Shown: piece after piece, positions 15,675-24,745 of the stretch
Position numbering within the stretch: the first letter of the stretch is position 1
How the letters are laid out: each line of letters begins with the position of its first letter
Assembly: GCA_030650495.1 (NCBI GenBank)
Contig: JAUSEB010000399.1
Location: forward strand, 1-33,607
From: Armatimonadota bacterium
GTDB lineage: Bacteria > Armatimonadota > UBA5829 > JAUSEB01
Direction of reading: 5' to 3'
Length of the DNA: 33,607 nucleotides
Program-made: the position numbers and the translations under genes
The notes under the pieces: model-generated
Seen by the model: only the letters and a program-made list of their open reading frames with translations
The model's database searches: none
What the model was told of the DNA's origin: nothing

Positions 15675-18600
15675 CGGAGCTTCGCCTCACGGACGCTCAG
15701 AGATCGGCTATCGATACGCTCGACAGCGATGTGTCAGTTTCCGCCGGAGCAGGATCGGGAAAGACGGAGGTCCTTGTTCAGCGGTTCTGCCGCATCGTCG
15801 AGTCCGGCATGGCTGAAGTTGATGAAATATTGACCGTTACCTTTACCGAAAAGGCCGCCAAGGAAATGAAGCAGCGGAAAGTTCGGGAGTTCTAGCGACT
15901 CTATTTGCAAACAGGCGAGACGCGCTTCGAGCAGGCAAGGCGGAAGGTCGAGTCGGCCTACATCGGCACCATCCACTCCTTTGCGACACGAGTTCTAAAG
16001 GAGAATGCTTTCGATGCGGGAATCGATCCCAAGTTCGATGTCCTGGAACAGGTCGAGGCCGCGACGCTTAGAGATAAGATACTCGAAGAGCTTATTGCCG
16101 CGAACTATGCCGATCAGACATCGGAGTATCTGGCGCTGCTCTTTGCTTTTGGGAAGAGGACCGTAAAATCTTCCATCGGGAAGGCTCACGCGCATTTGTG
16201 CAATCTTGGCAAACGCGCAAATGAAATACCTCCGATTAGCGCTCAAGATGATAATCCGCGTGATTTGGCGGATGCTTGCTTTCAATTGCTGGATGAGTTG
16301 TTGGTCTTATCAGGACAAGTCCGCATGACGGAGAAGCTCTTGGAACAACTGGAAGACTTTTCGCCAAAATACGATTCGCTGAAAGAGTCAGCGTTTCAGG
16401 CTTGCGCCAAAATCCAAGACTTGACTCCACAGGAGTATGTGTCGAGCTTCGACTGCGAAGAATATGAGGCTCTTGGGCTGATGGAGTATTTCGTCAAAGG
16501 GAGTGTTGGAACCGCCGAAGTTAGGGAGAACTATATCAAACCGGCCAGATATGCCGCTAAGCTGTTCCGCCAATCGCTTCTTGCGCCTATCGCCGCTTAC
16601 TATGTCCAATGCCTTCTCAAGATCACTGACGATTTTCAGCGTGACTACGCCGAGGCCAAATGGCGCGCCGGTATGATGGACTATGACGATCTGCTGCTGA
16701 TAACAAAGAAATTGCTTACGATCGGAGACGGGGATCCAACGGAAATTGCCGAATCATACAAACGCAAATTCAGGTTCGTCGTTATGGATGAGTTTCAAGA
16801 TACTAACGCTCTGCAGAAAAGCATCGTCCAGTCCGTCTGCCGCCCCGGCAGGTTCTTCACGGTCGGCGACGTCAAACAGTCGATATTCAGCTTCATCCAC
16901 AGTGATGTCTCGGTGTTTATCGACCATCACGACTCCATCGAGCAAAATGGGAACGGCAAGACGCTGGCGTTCCAGGAGAACTTCCGCAGCCGACCGGATA
17001 TATTGGAATTCGTAAACTGGTTCTTCGATCAGATTTGGGCCGAAGACGGGGATTTTGACTTCGAGAAGCTCATCGCCGGGGGCAAGTTTCACGATAAGAC
17101 CGATTCCGATGTCGAAATACTATTCGTCCCGCAAATGGGCGGCGCTAAAACCTCAAGGTTGTTAGAAGCAAGGGCTATTGCAAAACGCATCCTCGAACTG
17201 CTTGGACGAACGGGACGGCCGCCACTTATGGTAACCAAGAAGAAGGACGATGACAGTCCCCCACGCCCGCTGCGACCGGGAGATATTTTGATTCTCTTCC
17301 GCGCGGTGTCGGATATACCGATCTACGAGCGCGCGCTTCACGAGGCCGGTATAGAGTACTATGTGGTCAGCGGGCGAGGATTCTATTCCACTCACGAAGC
17401 GCAGGACATACTCAACCTGCTCAGGGTTATCGAGAATCCGCTGAACGATGTCCCGATGGCCGCTATGCTAAGATCGCCAATGGTGGGAATTTCCGATGAT
17501 ACACTTTGGTGGTTGACCCGCCGCGCCGCCTCTCCCGCTGAATCGCCGGAAATCGAGATGGACGAGACGGACATTCCTCAACGAAATCAGGCCATCGGCA
17601 AGCTCTACTCAGCGCTTCAGAATCTCGATTCAATTTCCGGCATAGGTCGAGACGATATCGAACGACTTGTCAGGTTCAAGGGCACACTTAATGAATTGCA
17701 CTCCTTCAGATCGGAAAGCAAGATCACAACGCTTCTCGATACGGCGCTTGCGAGGACGGAATATGATCTGAAGGCGCTCGCGTCGCATAACGGCAAGCGG
17801 AAATACGCCAATATTAGAAAACTGCTAGACGTGGCGCAGGACTTCGAGGCCAACAGCATCTTCTCACTTGGCGACTTTATTCGTTACATGGAAAATCTTG
17901 CGATACTGGCGGACCGTGAAGCTGAGGCCCCAACCGAAACCGAGGAAAGCCCGGTTGTGCGCCTTATGACCGTGCACAAAGCCAAGGGGCTGCAGGCGCC
18001 TGTGGTGTTCGTCACGGATTGCGCGAGAAAGCTCAATGTCGGTGATAGCTCGGCCTTCGTTTTCAGCAAAGAGCGCGGCGTTTCATGCAAGATACCGAAT
18101 CCCGCCACCGGCGCCGAATTGAAGCCAAGAGCTTATGAGACCATATCAGAGCAGATAAAAACCGCTGACATCGAGGAAGAAAAGCGCCTTTTGTACGTTG
18201 CATTGACCAGGGCGGAGGAGCTTCTGATCTTGAGCGGCTCCAGCAAATTCGACGCGGAGAAGCGCGACGGCAAGGCGTTTAATGAAATCGGAAGCTGGTC
18301 GGGATGGATAGAGAAAGCCCTGCAACTGGATGAGAACCGCGGTCAAACGCTGGAAGCAGGCGGCGTAAATGTCCGATTGCGCGCGGACTTGCCAGAGCTG
18401 CAGCCTGCCAACGCCGAGCGAAAGACCGTTTTGGAGACCCATCGCAAGACTCTGCTCGCAGGAGAAAAGCTGCCGGATGTAGATTTGGAAATTGCTCAGA
18501 CCATTGTGGCTCGATGTTCCACGCTATCCCCAAGCGCCTGTACCGGCCCGATGGAGCTTACCGTAAGTAAGGCGTTGGATTTCCTTACCTGCCCGTTGAG

Positions 18601-19261
18601 ATACCAGCGGCGTTATATCCTGGGAATTCCCGAACCTGAACCGGAATGGGAAGATTACCCTCCTGACGAAGAAGACGGGACGTCGGCTGCAAACGTCGGC
18701 TCAGCCGCGCATCAAATATTGAGATCGGTCGATTTTACCAAGGACATCTCGCCGCAGTTGGAAGAATACGCGCGGTATCAGGACGAGGCCGTTCGTGACA
18801 CAGCGCTGGAGTCGTGCCGGCGGCTTCTTAATTCACCCTGGCTTTCGCGTATTCAGAGTGGATCAAGTTGGCTGCAGGAGGTCCCATTCCAGGCGCATTT
18901 GGACCAGTTGCGCTTGCTCGGAAGGATTGATTTGCTTTTCAAAGACCAATCGGGGTGGATCATCATTGACTATAAGACTGGTTCAGGAGAGGGCGGCGAG
19001 CGTTATAACTTGCAGGTTGGAATATATGCGCTTGCCATAGAGCGATGCCTTGGCGTCGCCCCGATGAAAGTGGCTTTGGTCAACCTGGGTAAAGGGGAAG
19101 ACGTTGAGATAAATGTAACCGCCGAGTTACTCGACCAAACCCGGCGGTTGCTTGAAGCGATCCCGTTGGCGGTAAGATCAGGCGCCTTCCCAGCCCGCAA
19201 ATCGTCCGAGTGTGATTACTGCGGATATGGGAAAGGTTGTCAGTTGACGGTTGACGGTTGA
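15671..19261 (+). pseudogene. addA: ATP-dependent helicase/nuclease subunit A (AddA) interrupted by one in-frame TAG at 15893-15895 (track pieces 15671..15895 and 15905..19261 are in the same frame)
   Basis: VSAGAGSGKTEVLVQRF ... TVTFTEKAAKEMKQRKVREF[*]RLYLQTGETRFEQARRKVESAYIGTIHSFATRVLKENAF ... VVMDEFQDTNALQKSIV ... VRLMTVHKAKGLQAPVVFV ... WIIIDYKTGSG ... CDYCGYGKGC. Confidence 0.88.
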
Positions 19262-19268
19262 CGGTTGG
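19236..19268. repeat. Heptamer tract (GTTGACG)n containing the addA stop codon
   Basis: GTTGTCA GTTGACG GTTGACG GTTGACG GTTGG; TGA stop at 19259-19261. Confidence 0.92.
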
Positions 19269-19272
19269 TTTA

Positions 19273-19366
19273 AGCTATCAGCTAACAGTTTTTCCATCTG
19301 TATTTATCTGTGTATATCTGTGGTTAATTCTTTTTTCGTGCTTTCTCCCTTTCGTGTTTTCGTGAT
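19273..19366. repeat. Composite repeat: AGCTATC/AGCTAAC heptamers, CATCTGTATTTATCTGTGTATATCTGTGG tract, and TTTCGTGCTTTCTCCCTTTCGTGTTTTCGTG tract
   Basis: Direct reading; counterparts at 487-516, 8361-8405, 31766-31802 and 31912-31939. Confidence 0.8.
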
Positions 19367-19379
19367 TAAAAACTTACAT

Positions 19380-20840
19380 TCAGCCGTCGATTCGCATTAT
19401 CGGAATCCCGGCTTCCTGAGCAAAGTATTCGATAGATACCGACTGGTCGCCGGGGATCATCGAGTAGTGATTGCTGCCCATAATCTCTACAAATCGGTCC
19501 ATATCCAAGTCCATGTCAACCACATTCAGCGGCCACACCGCGCCCCAGACAAGCGAGTCCGCCATTTCCTTGGTGACGTTAACTGCGCTGCCGACGCCGA
19601 CATGCAGCATATATTCGCCGGCTATTCGGACTAGCCTGGCAACGGTGACGGTGTCGATTGCCTCGCCATAGTAGCCTATTGCCGCCCCTGACGCTCCCTG
19701 GCACTGCGGGCAAATCCTGACCTTGGGCAAAACCTTCTCAGGATCACCGGAGTTCGCCGCGTAGTATATGGAAGAAGCGCCGCAGTTGCTGATGACCAGC
19801 ATCCGCTTACCCCTTACTTCTATTTCCCTGATGTCGCCAAACTGGGCAGGAGCTTCGCCGTGGATCAGTGAAAGCATTACACTTGTGATAAGTCCCTTGA
19901 TGTCGCCTTCGCAGGTTGTGTTTATCATCGTCTGGCGGCCTCTATGGTCGAATCCGAACGGCAAAAACGCAGGCAGTCCGCAGCCGGTTACGCCGTACTC
20001 CAGAGATAATGTGGGTTGGCAATGGATAGAGACACCCCTGATGTCCTCACCTTCAAGCTCGTCCAATCGACGGCGGGCGGCAAGATACAAAGCGACCTGC
20101 GATCGGATTGACTCAGGGGTCAGCATTCGCCCGTCGTAGTTGAATTGCGCCCCACCTTTCTCCAGCCATTTGATAAACCCTTCGACTTCCAGCGGGTGGC
20201 TCTTCAAGATTTCCTCGGCGCGACGGATGAGTAGATATTCGCTCTCATTGAGAATATCTCCGACGAGAAATGACTTCAGTTTGGAGGCGTCGTCCTGCAA
20301 ATGCTCCATCCGCAGGCAATAGCTTCCACCCCACAGCATCAGGCGGCTTTTCCTGAGCTTCTGCAGGGCGCCGACTCCCTTCGCCCAGGCGACGGCCTTA
20401 TCTTTATTCGCGCGAATACGCGTGTGATTGAGAGCGGAGTGCGAAGGGGCTATCTCCCACAGACCGGCGCCAATGGCGCTCATCAGGCCGATGCCGGTCC
20501 AGTTGACGTCTGATTCGCAATAGAGGAGGGTCGGCAGGTTGAGTGACCGCACCAGGCCGACGGCCAGCATGGGGTCGGTCCACTTCCACGCGCCCAGGAC
20601 GATGCACTCCGCGTCTGATGATCTAAGCTCTTTAACGCAGTAGTTCACGTCAGCCGTACTGCGTATCGAGAAGAAATTCTCGCGTTTAGCAAGCGGATCC
20701 ACGACCTCAAAACCGGCGGCTTTCAGATGCGCGGCCAGTTCTTCATGGCATTTGCGATTATACGCCTCACCCTCGTCAGCTAGATCAACGCTCCTCGGAT
20801 CGGTGAAAGAAACTATCCCTACACGAATCTTGTCGGTCAT
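19380..20840 (-). CDS. L-fucose/L-arabinose isomerase-fold family protein
   Basis: 486 aa; NTTCEGDIKGLITSVMLSLIHGEAPAQFGDI, ISNCGASS, VEIMGSNHYSMIPGD; FucI-like features. Confidence 0.75.
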   Translation of the reverse strand: MTDKIRVGIVSFTDPRSVDLADEGEAYNRKCHEELAAHLKAAGFEVVDPLAKRENFFSIRSTADVNYCVKELRSSDAECIVLGAWKWTDPMLAVGLVRSLNLPTLLYCESDVNWTGIGLMSAIGAGLWEIAPSHSALNHTRIRANKDKAVAWAKGVGALQKLRKSRLMLWGGSYCLRMEHLQDDASKLKSFLVGDILNESEYLLIRRAEEILKSHPLEVEGFIKWLEKGGAQFNYDGRMLTPESIRSQVALYLAARRRLDELEGEDIRGVSIHCQPTLSLEYGVTGCGLPAFLPFGFDHRGRQTMINTTCEGDIKGLITSVMLSLIHGEAPAQFGDIREIEVRGKRMLVISNCGASSIYYAANSGDPEKVLPKVRICPQCQGASGAAIGYYGEAIDTVTVARLVRIAGEYMLHVGVGSAVNVTKEMADSLVWGAVWPLNVVDMDLDMDRFVEIMGSNHYSMIPGDQSVSIEYFAQEAGIPIMRIDG

Positions 20841-21016
20841 TATATACTCCTTGGCGGGCCGTTAGTCCGGGTTATTGTCGATAAGAGCAAAAGGAGGGCG
20901 CTCTGTCGAAGAGATGTTTGGCAAAAAACAATAGAAACAGAGGTTGCTCCAATTGACTGATTCTTGCTCGAACACAGTATTTCCTGCGGTGAATGGCAAG
21001 ACAAAGAGAGTGATTG

Positions 21017-21066
21017 GTGATTAGTGACTTGTGGTTAGTATTCACAAACCACAAGTCACTAATCAC
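21017..21066. repeat. Perfect 20-bp inverted repeat, 10-nt loop
   Basis: GTGATTAGTGACTTGTGGTT - agtattcaca - AACCACAAGTCACTAATCAC. Confidence 0.9.
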
Positions 21067-21181
21067 AAACTTGGAATACACCCTCAGCCAACGCGGTTGT
21101 TTGACAGGGACTTCTGTGGCGGATAGCATGGTTTGGACGCTGAGTTATGCTTGGAGATTTATCTGATAAGGAAGTCCAAAT

Positions 21182-22447
21182 TTGCCGACTGCCGCCTACT
21201 ATACACTTGGCTGCAAAGTGAACCAATATGAGACGGAGAAGATCCGCGCTGAGATGGAGGCGAATGGATTTGAGACCGTCAAATTCTCGGACCGTTCCGA
21301 TATCTATATAGTAAATACCTGCACGGTTACCAGCATCGCGGATGGGAAGTCGCGGCATGTTATCAGACAAGCTGTCGTAAGAAACCCGCGGGCGTTGGTC
21401 ATTGCGACCGGCTGTTACGCGGAGTTGGAACCTCAGGCTATTGGCGTTATTGATGGCGTTGATATTGTTGTGCCCAATAATGAGAAGGACGAAATCGCCC
21501 GCCGCGTATTGGCTAGATTCCCCGGTATGGCGCCTGCGCGACATCTCGTAAATAAGGCTGCGCCTCGAATGAGAACCCGCGCCGTGCTGAAAGTCCAAGA
21601 TGGATGCGATCTGTTTTGCGCTTATTGCACTGTTCCATTTGCGCGTAGTGTAAAACAGAGCCGTTCACTGAAAAACATCATCTCCGAAACCCGCGAGTTG
21701 GCGGCGTTTGGGTATAAGGAAATCGTGCTCACGGGTATACGGCTGGGGTCGTATTGCGGCGGAAATGGCAAAGATATAGCCGATATTGCGCAAGCAGTCA
21801 GTTGTATAGACGGTATCGCTAGGGTCAGGCTGAGTTCTATAGAAGTATGGGAGATAACCGATAAGTTGATTTCAGCAATGGCGAGCAATTCTAAGATTTG
21901 CCCGCATCTGCACGTGCCGCTTCAGAGCGGTGATGACAAGATACTTGGAGCAATGGGAAGGCCGTACGACACCGGCACATATAGCAAAATCGTCGATCAT
22001 GCGAGGCGGGAGATTCCAGGAATTGCGATAACAACTGATATTCTGGTGGGTTTTCCCGGCGAAACGGATGACTCATTCGAGCGAGGCCTTGCGTTTGTTG
22101 AAGATATGGGGTTTTCCCGGTTGCATGTATTCAGATATTCTCCCCGCCCGATGACGAAGGCGGCGCAATTAACTGATCAGATTCCTAATGATGTAAAGGA
22201 ACTCCGCAGCAAAAAGATGATAGAGCTTGGAGCGCGGATGTCACAGGGTTTCGCGGCGCGGCATGTTGGTCATAGTATAAGCGTATTGGCGGAGAACAAG
22301 ACCGCTGAACCTGGCCGACTGAAGGGATTCACCGGGTCTTATGTCGAAGTTACATTTGAAGCGCCCAGGCGTTATGTGGGTTCGATAGTAGATGTGGATG
22401 TGGTGGAAGCGATGGACGGCAAGTTGATTGGAAAACTTGGAGGCTAA
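21182..22447 (+). CDS. mtaB: tRNA threonylcarbamoyladenosine (t6A37) methylthiotransferase MtaB (TTG start)
   Basis: YTLGCKVNQYETEKIRAEME; radical SAM CDLFCAYCTVPFARS; HLHVPLQSGDDKIL; C-terminal TRAM-like region. Confidence 0.9.
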   Translation: MPTAAYYTLGCKVNQYETEKIRAEMEANGFETVKFSDRSDIYIVNTCTVTSIADGKSRHVIRQAVVRNPRALVIATGCYAELEPQAIGVIDGVDIVVPNNEKDEIARRVLARFPGMAPARHLVNKAAPRMRTRAVLKVQDGCDLFCAYCTVPFARSVKQSRSLKNIISETRELAAFGYKEIVLTGIRLGSYCGGNGKDIADIAQAVSCIDGIARVRLSSIEVWEITDKLISAMASNSKICPHLHVPLQSGDDKILGAMGRPYDTGTYSKIVDHARREIPGIAITTDILVGFPGETDDSFERGLAFVEDMGFSRLHVFRYSPRPMTKAAQLTDQIPNDVKELRSKKMIELGARMSQGFAARHVGHSISVLAENKTAEPGRLKGFTGSYVEVTFEAPRRYVGSIVDVDVVEAMDGKLIGKLGG

Positions 22448-22450
22448 GTA

Positions 22451-22792
22451 ATGGACGATTGCATCTTCTGCAAGATAGCTCGGAAGGAAATGGGGCGGCT
22501 GGTCTATGATGATGAGACGGTCGCTGCTTTCGATGATCTGAATCCTCAAGCCCCCACGCACGTGCTGATAATTCCAAAAAAACACATCGAAAAGCTGGCG
22601 GTGATGAGTCCCGATGACGCGCAGTTGATGGGTCATATTTTAGAGGTTGCGAACTCCATAGCCGCTGAACGTTCCATAGCGACAATGGGTTATCGTGTTG
22701 TTGTCAATAACGGCAGGGCCGCTGGGCAGTCGGTCGACCACGTTCATTTCCATTTACTGGGCGGACGGGCGCTGGGATGGCCTCCGGGGTAG
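22451..22792 (+). CDS. HIT family (histidine triad) protein
   Basis: CIFCKIARKE...GQSVDHVHFHLLGGR. Confidence 0.95.
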   Translation: MDDCIFCKIARKEMGRLVYDDETVAAFDDLNPQAPTHVLIIPKKHIEKLAVMSPDDAQLMGHILEVANSIAAERSIATMGYRVVVNNGRAAGQSVDHVHFHLLGGRALGWPPG

Positions 22793-23013
22793 TTCGGGAT
22801 TCGGAAAGGCTCTTACTTAGTTTCGTTACGTACTACCGCCCCTCGATACCCTTCGCTACTCGGGGACACGGGTGTTGGGGTGGCGATTCGGAGATGCTAC
22901 TCACATCGTACATAGAAGTTTTCACCCTCACCCCAACCCTCTCCCGTCAAGTGAGAGGGAGTTCCGTACCCATCACCCATCGCACTGGGAGAAATTACGA
23001 TCCAGCCACACGG

Positions 23014-23027
23014 ACAACGAACAACGA
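23014..23027. repeat. Heptamer tract (ACAACGA)2 next to the GH172 gene stop
   Basis: ACAACGAACAACGA, 2 bp from the stop (23030-23032). Confidence 0.7.
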
Positions 23028-23029
23028 TA

Positions 23030-24148
23030 TTAGGCCAAATCCGCCGTGCGGATGTCCTTGTCCGGGAGCATCGGGAACGGCTGCGTCGGGAGCGTCTGGT
23101 ACCAATAGGCGGTAGAGCACATATCGTCTACTCGCTCATAGTTTCCACCTGGTTCGTCTTTTTTATACTCGCCTCTCTTGATAAACTCGCCGAGCGGGCC
23201 ATCAGGATCAGCGGAATCGCGCCTGCCGTCATTGCCAATCTGTTGTATTGTTACTTTGATATCCTGCGAGAAATACACCGGGTCCATCACATGGAAGCGG
23301 TAGAACGAGACATACTTGCCTTCAATAAAGGGCGCGCCCATTTGGCGGTAGTCGAACTTGCCAAGCCCCCAGCCTGAACAAGCATAATCCTCGCTGCCGG
23401 TGCCGCAGATGGTCGGGAAATCCGTATCGCCGTCGATATACATCTTGACCTCACCTTCGCCCCACCATGTTCCCGTGCTGGCGAAGCGATCTACAAGACC
23501 TATATTCGCGCCCAGAAACCGGCCTTTGCCTTTGACACCATCCAGTATCACGTAGTCTTCACAAAGCGTTGTGTTGAGCGTCCTTCGGAACTGCGCGTGG
23601 AAGTATGGAGTCTCTTCGGTAACGGTGTCACCGATGGTGTAATCGACCTGGTAGAAGAACATACCGGCGTCCTCGCCGCGCTCGTTGCACACGGTTAGTT
23701 TGGCCTTTTTGGCAAATGGCATTGGGAAGTAGCAGTTATAGCCTTTTCCCTCCGGCATTGAAAGGAACTCGGACTCGAACGGCGCCGTGCGTCCGTGGCA
23801 CACGCCGAAGAAATCCGTCAGCGGAGCTTCGACCGACGGCGTTTCCTGCCCGTCCCAGTAGAATCGGAGAATGAGGTTCCGCATCTTCTCCGGCTCCACT
23901 TTCGGGATTGTTATCCAGATATGTCGAATTACGCCGGGACCGTCTATCTCCGCGAATGTGTAAACGTCGTCTTTTTTCAGATTCCAATTGCACGGAAGTC
24001 CCTTGCGACCGCCCATGGCTTGCCCGCCCTGGCCCTTAGCTCCGGTCTGGTTCTCCGCCGTGATAGCTCTGCTTTGGACGGATGGATCGTAGAGCGGCAT
24101 CCCGCCGAGTCTGATCACATTGGGACCGGATGGTGTTTGTGAACTCAT
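23030..24148 (-). CDS. DUF2961 / GH172-like protein (start moved to MSSQTPSGPN at 24148)
   Basis: SRAITAENQTGAKGQGG...IDGPGVIRHIWITIP...LRFYWDGQETPSVEAPLTDFFGVCHG...GTGSEDYACSGWG; RBS gcAGGtaac before ATG. Confidence 0.88.
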   Translation of the reverse strand: MSSQTPSGPNVIRLGGMPLYDPSVQSRAITAENQTGAKGQGGQAMGGRKGLPCNWNLKKDDVYTFAEIDGPGVIRHIWITIPKVEPEKMRNLILRFYWDGQETPSVEAPLTDFFGVCHGRTAPFESEFLSMPEGKGYNCYFPMPFAKKAKLTVCNERGEDAGMFFYQVDYTIGDTVTEETPYFHAQFRRTLNTTLCEDYVILDGVKGKGRFLGANIGLVDRFASTGTWWGEGEVKMYIDGDTDFPTICGTGSEDYACSGWGLGKFDYRQMGAPFIEGKYVSFYRFHVMDPVYFSQDIKVTIQQIGNDGRRDSADPDGPLGEFIKRGEYKKDEPGGNYERVDDMCSTAYWYQTLPTQPFPMLPDKDIRTADLA

Positions 24149-24304
24149 ATTGTTACCTGCCTTTATCGAATTGTGATTCAACTGAAATATACCTTGCGCT
24201 TTTGCTAGCTGGATTCCTGCCGGCGTGACATGATGAAAGGCTTGAATACCAAGAGGCGCAGATATTTCTAAGATAATTGTTGAATTGGTACGAGGGTTGT
24301 ATTG

Positions 24305-24329
24305 GTTTCGGGAACAAGATTCCCGAAAC
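24305..24329. repeat. Perfect hairpin GTTTCGGGAA-CAAGA-TTCCCGAAAC
   Basis: 10-bp perfect arms, 5-nt loop; related to hairpins at 11076 and 12428. Confidence 0.85.
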
Positions 24330-24348
24330 ACCGGAATCCTACTAACGA

Positions 24349-24615
24349 CTAACGACTATTCCAGACCGCTCCGGTTCTCTTCCGCCAGATCAGGCCTCCG
24401 AGGCTTGTTACGCCGCATAGGAGCACAAGAAGTCCCGACGGCTCCGGGTTTGATGGAACTCGGACTGTAGCGCGGGATTGGCTCTCCTGATTGGAAATCG
24501 TAGGCAGAGATAGCGCCTGCGCCGGTCTTGCGCCCATATTCACGGTCTCGTTCGATGCGGATGCAGTTGCCATACAGATGGCAAAGAGGCAAAGCACGAA
24601 GCAGAATCGTCTCAT
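24349..24615 (-). CDS. Very small secreted protein with PEP-CTERM anchor
   Basis: MRRFCFVLCLFAICMATASASNETVN...VRVPSNPEPSGLLVLLCGVTSLGGLIWRKRTGAVWNSR; TAG stop lies in a CTAACGA heptamer tract (24342-24358). Confidence 0.75.
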   Translation of the reverse strand: MRRFCFVLCLFAICMATASASNETVNMGARPAQALSLPTISNQESQSRATVRVPSNPEPSGLLVLLCGVTSLGGLIWRKRTGAVWNSR

Positions 24616-24745
24616 TTAATCTCACTCCCTGAGAACTTATTCCAAGGGATTTCCGCCCAATAGCGCCAGGGGCAAATACTGTAATAATTATCGGGTTTTG
24701 TTGAACGAATGATTAGAGGAGAATATATGAATTGGTAGTGTTAAG

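Noticed and set aside
15893-15895. Genome-wide TAG reassignment
   Set aside because: TAG terminates at least the precorrin-2 dehydrogenase, ccmD, HIT and SUMF1 genes at sensible positions in this window.
15671-15905. Frameshift explanation for the split addA
   Set aside because: Both pieces are in the same frame (start coordinates equal modulo 3); only a TAG separates them.
12759-19200. Numerous minus-strand ORFs of 60-155 aa across addAB
   Set aside because: Antisense to long, motif-rich coding sequence; no recognisable domains.
24356-24625. 89-aa minus ORF overlapping the mini PEP-CTERM gene
   Set aside because: Wrong frame; only 24349..24615 gives signal peptide plus NPEP-TM-RKR.
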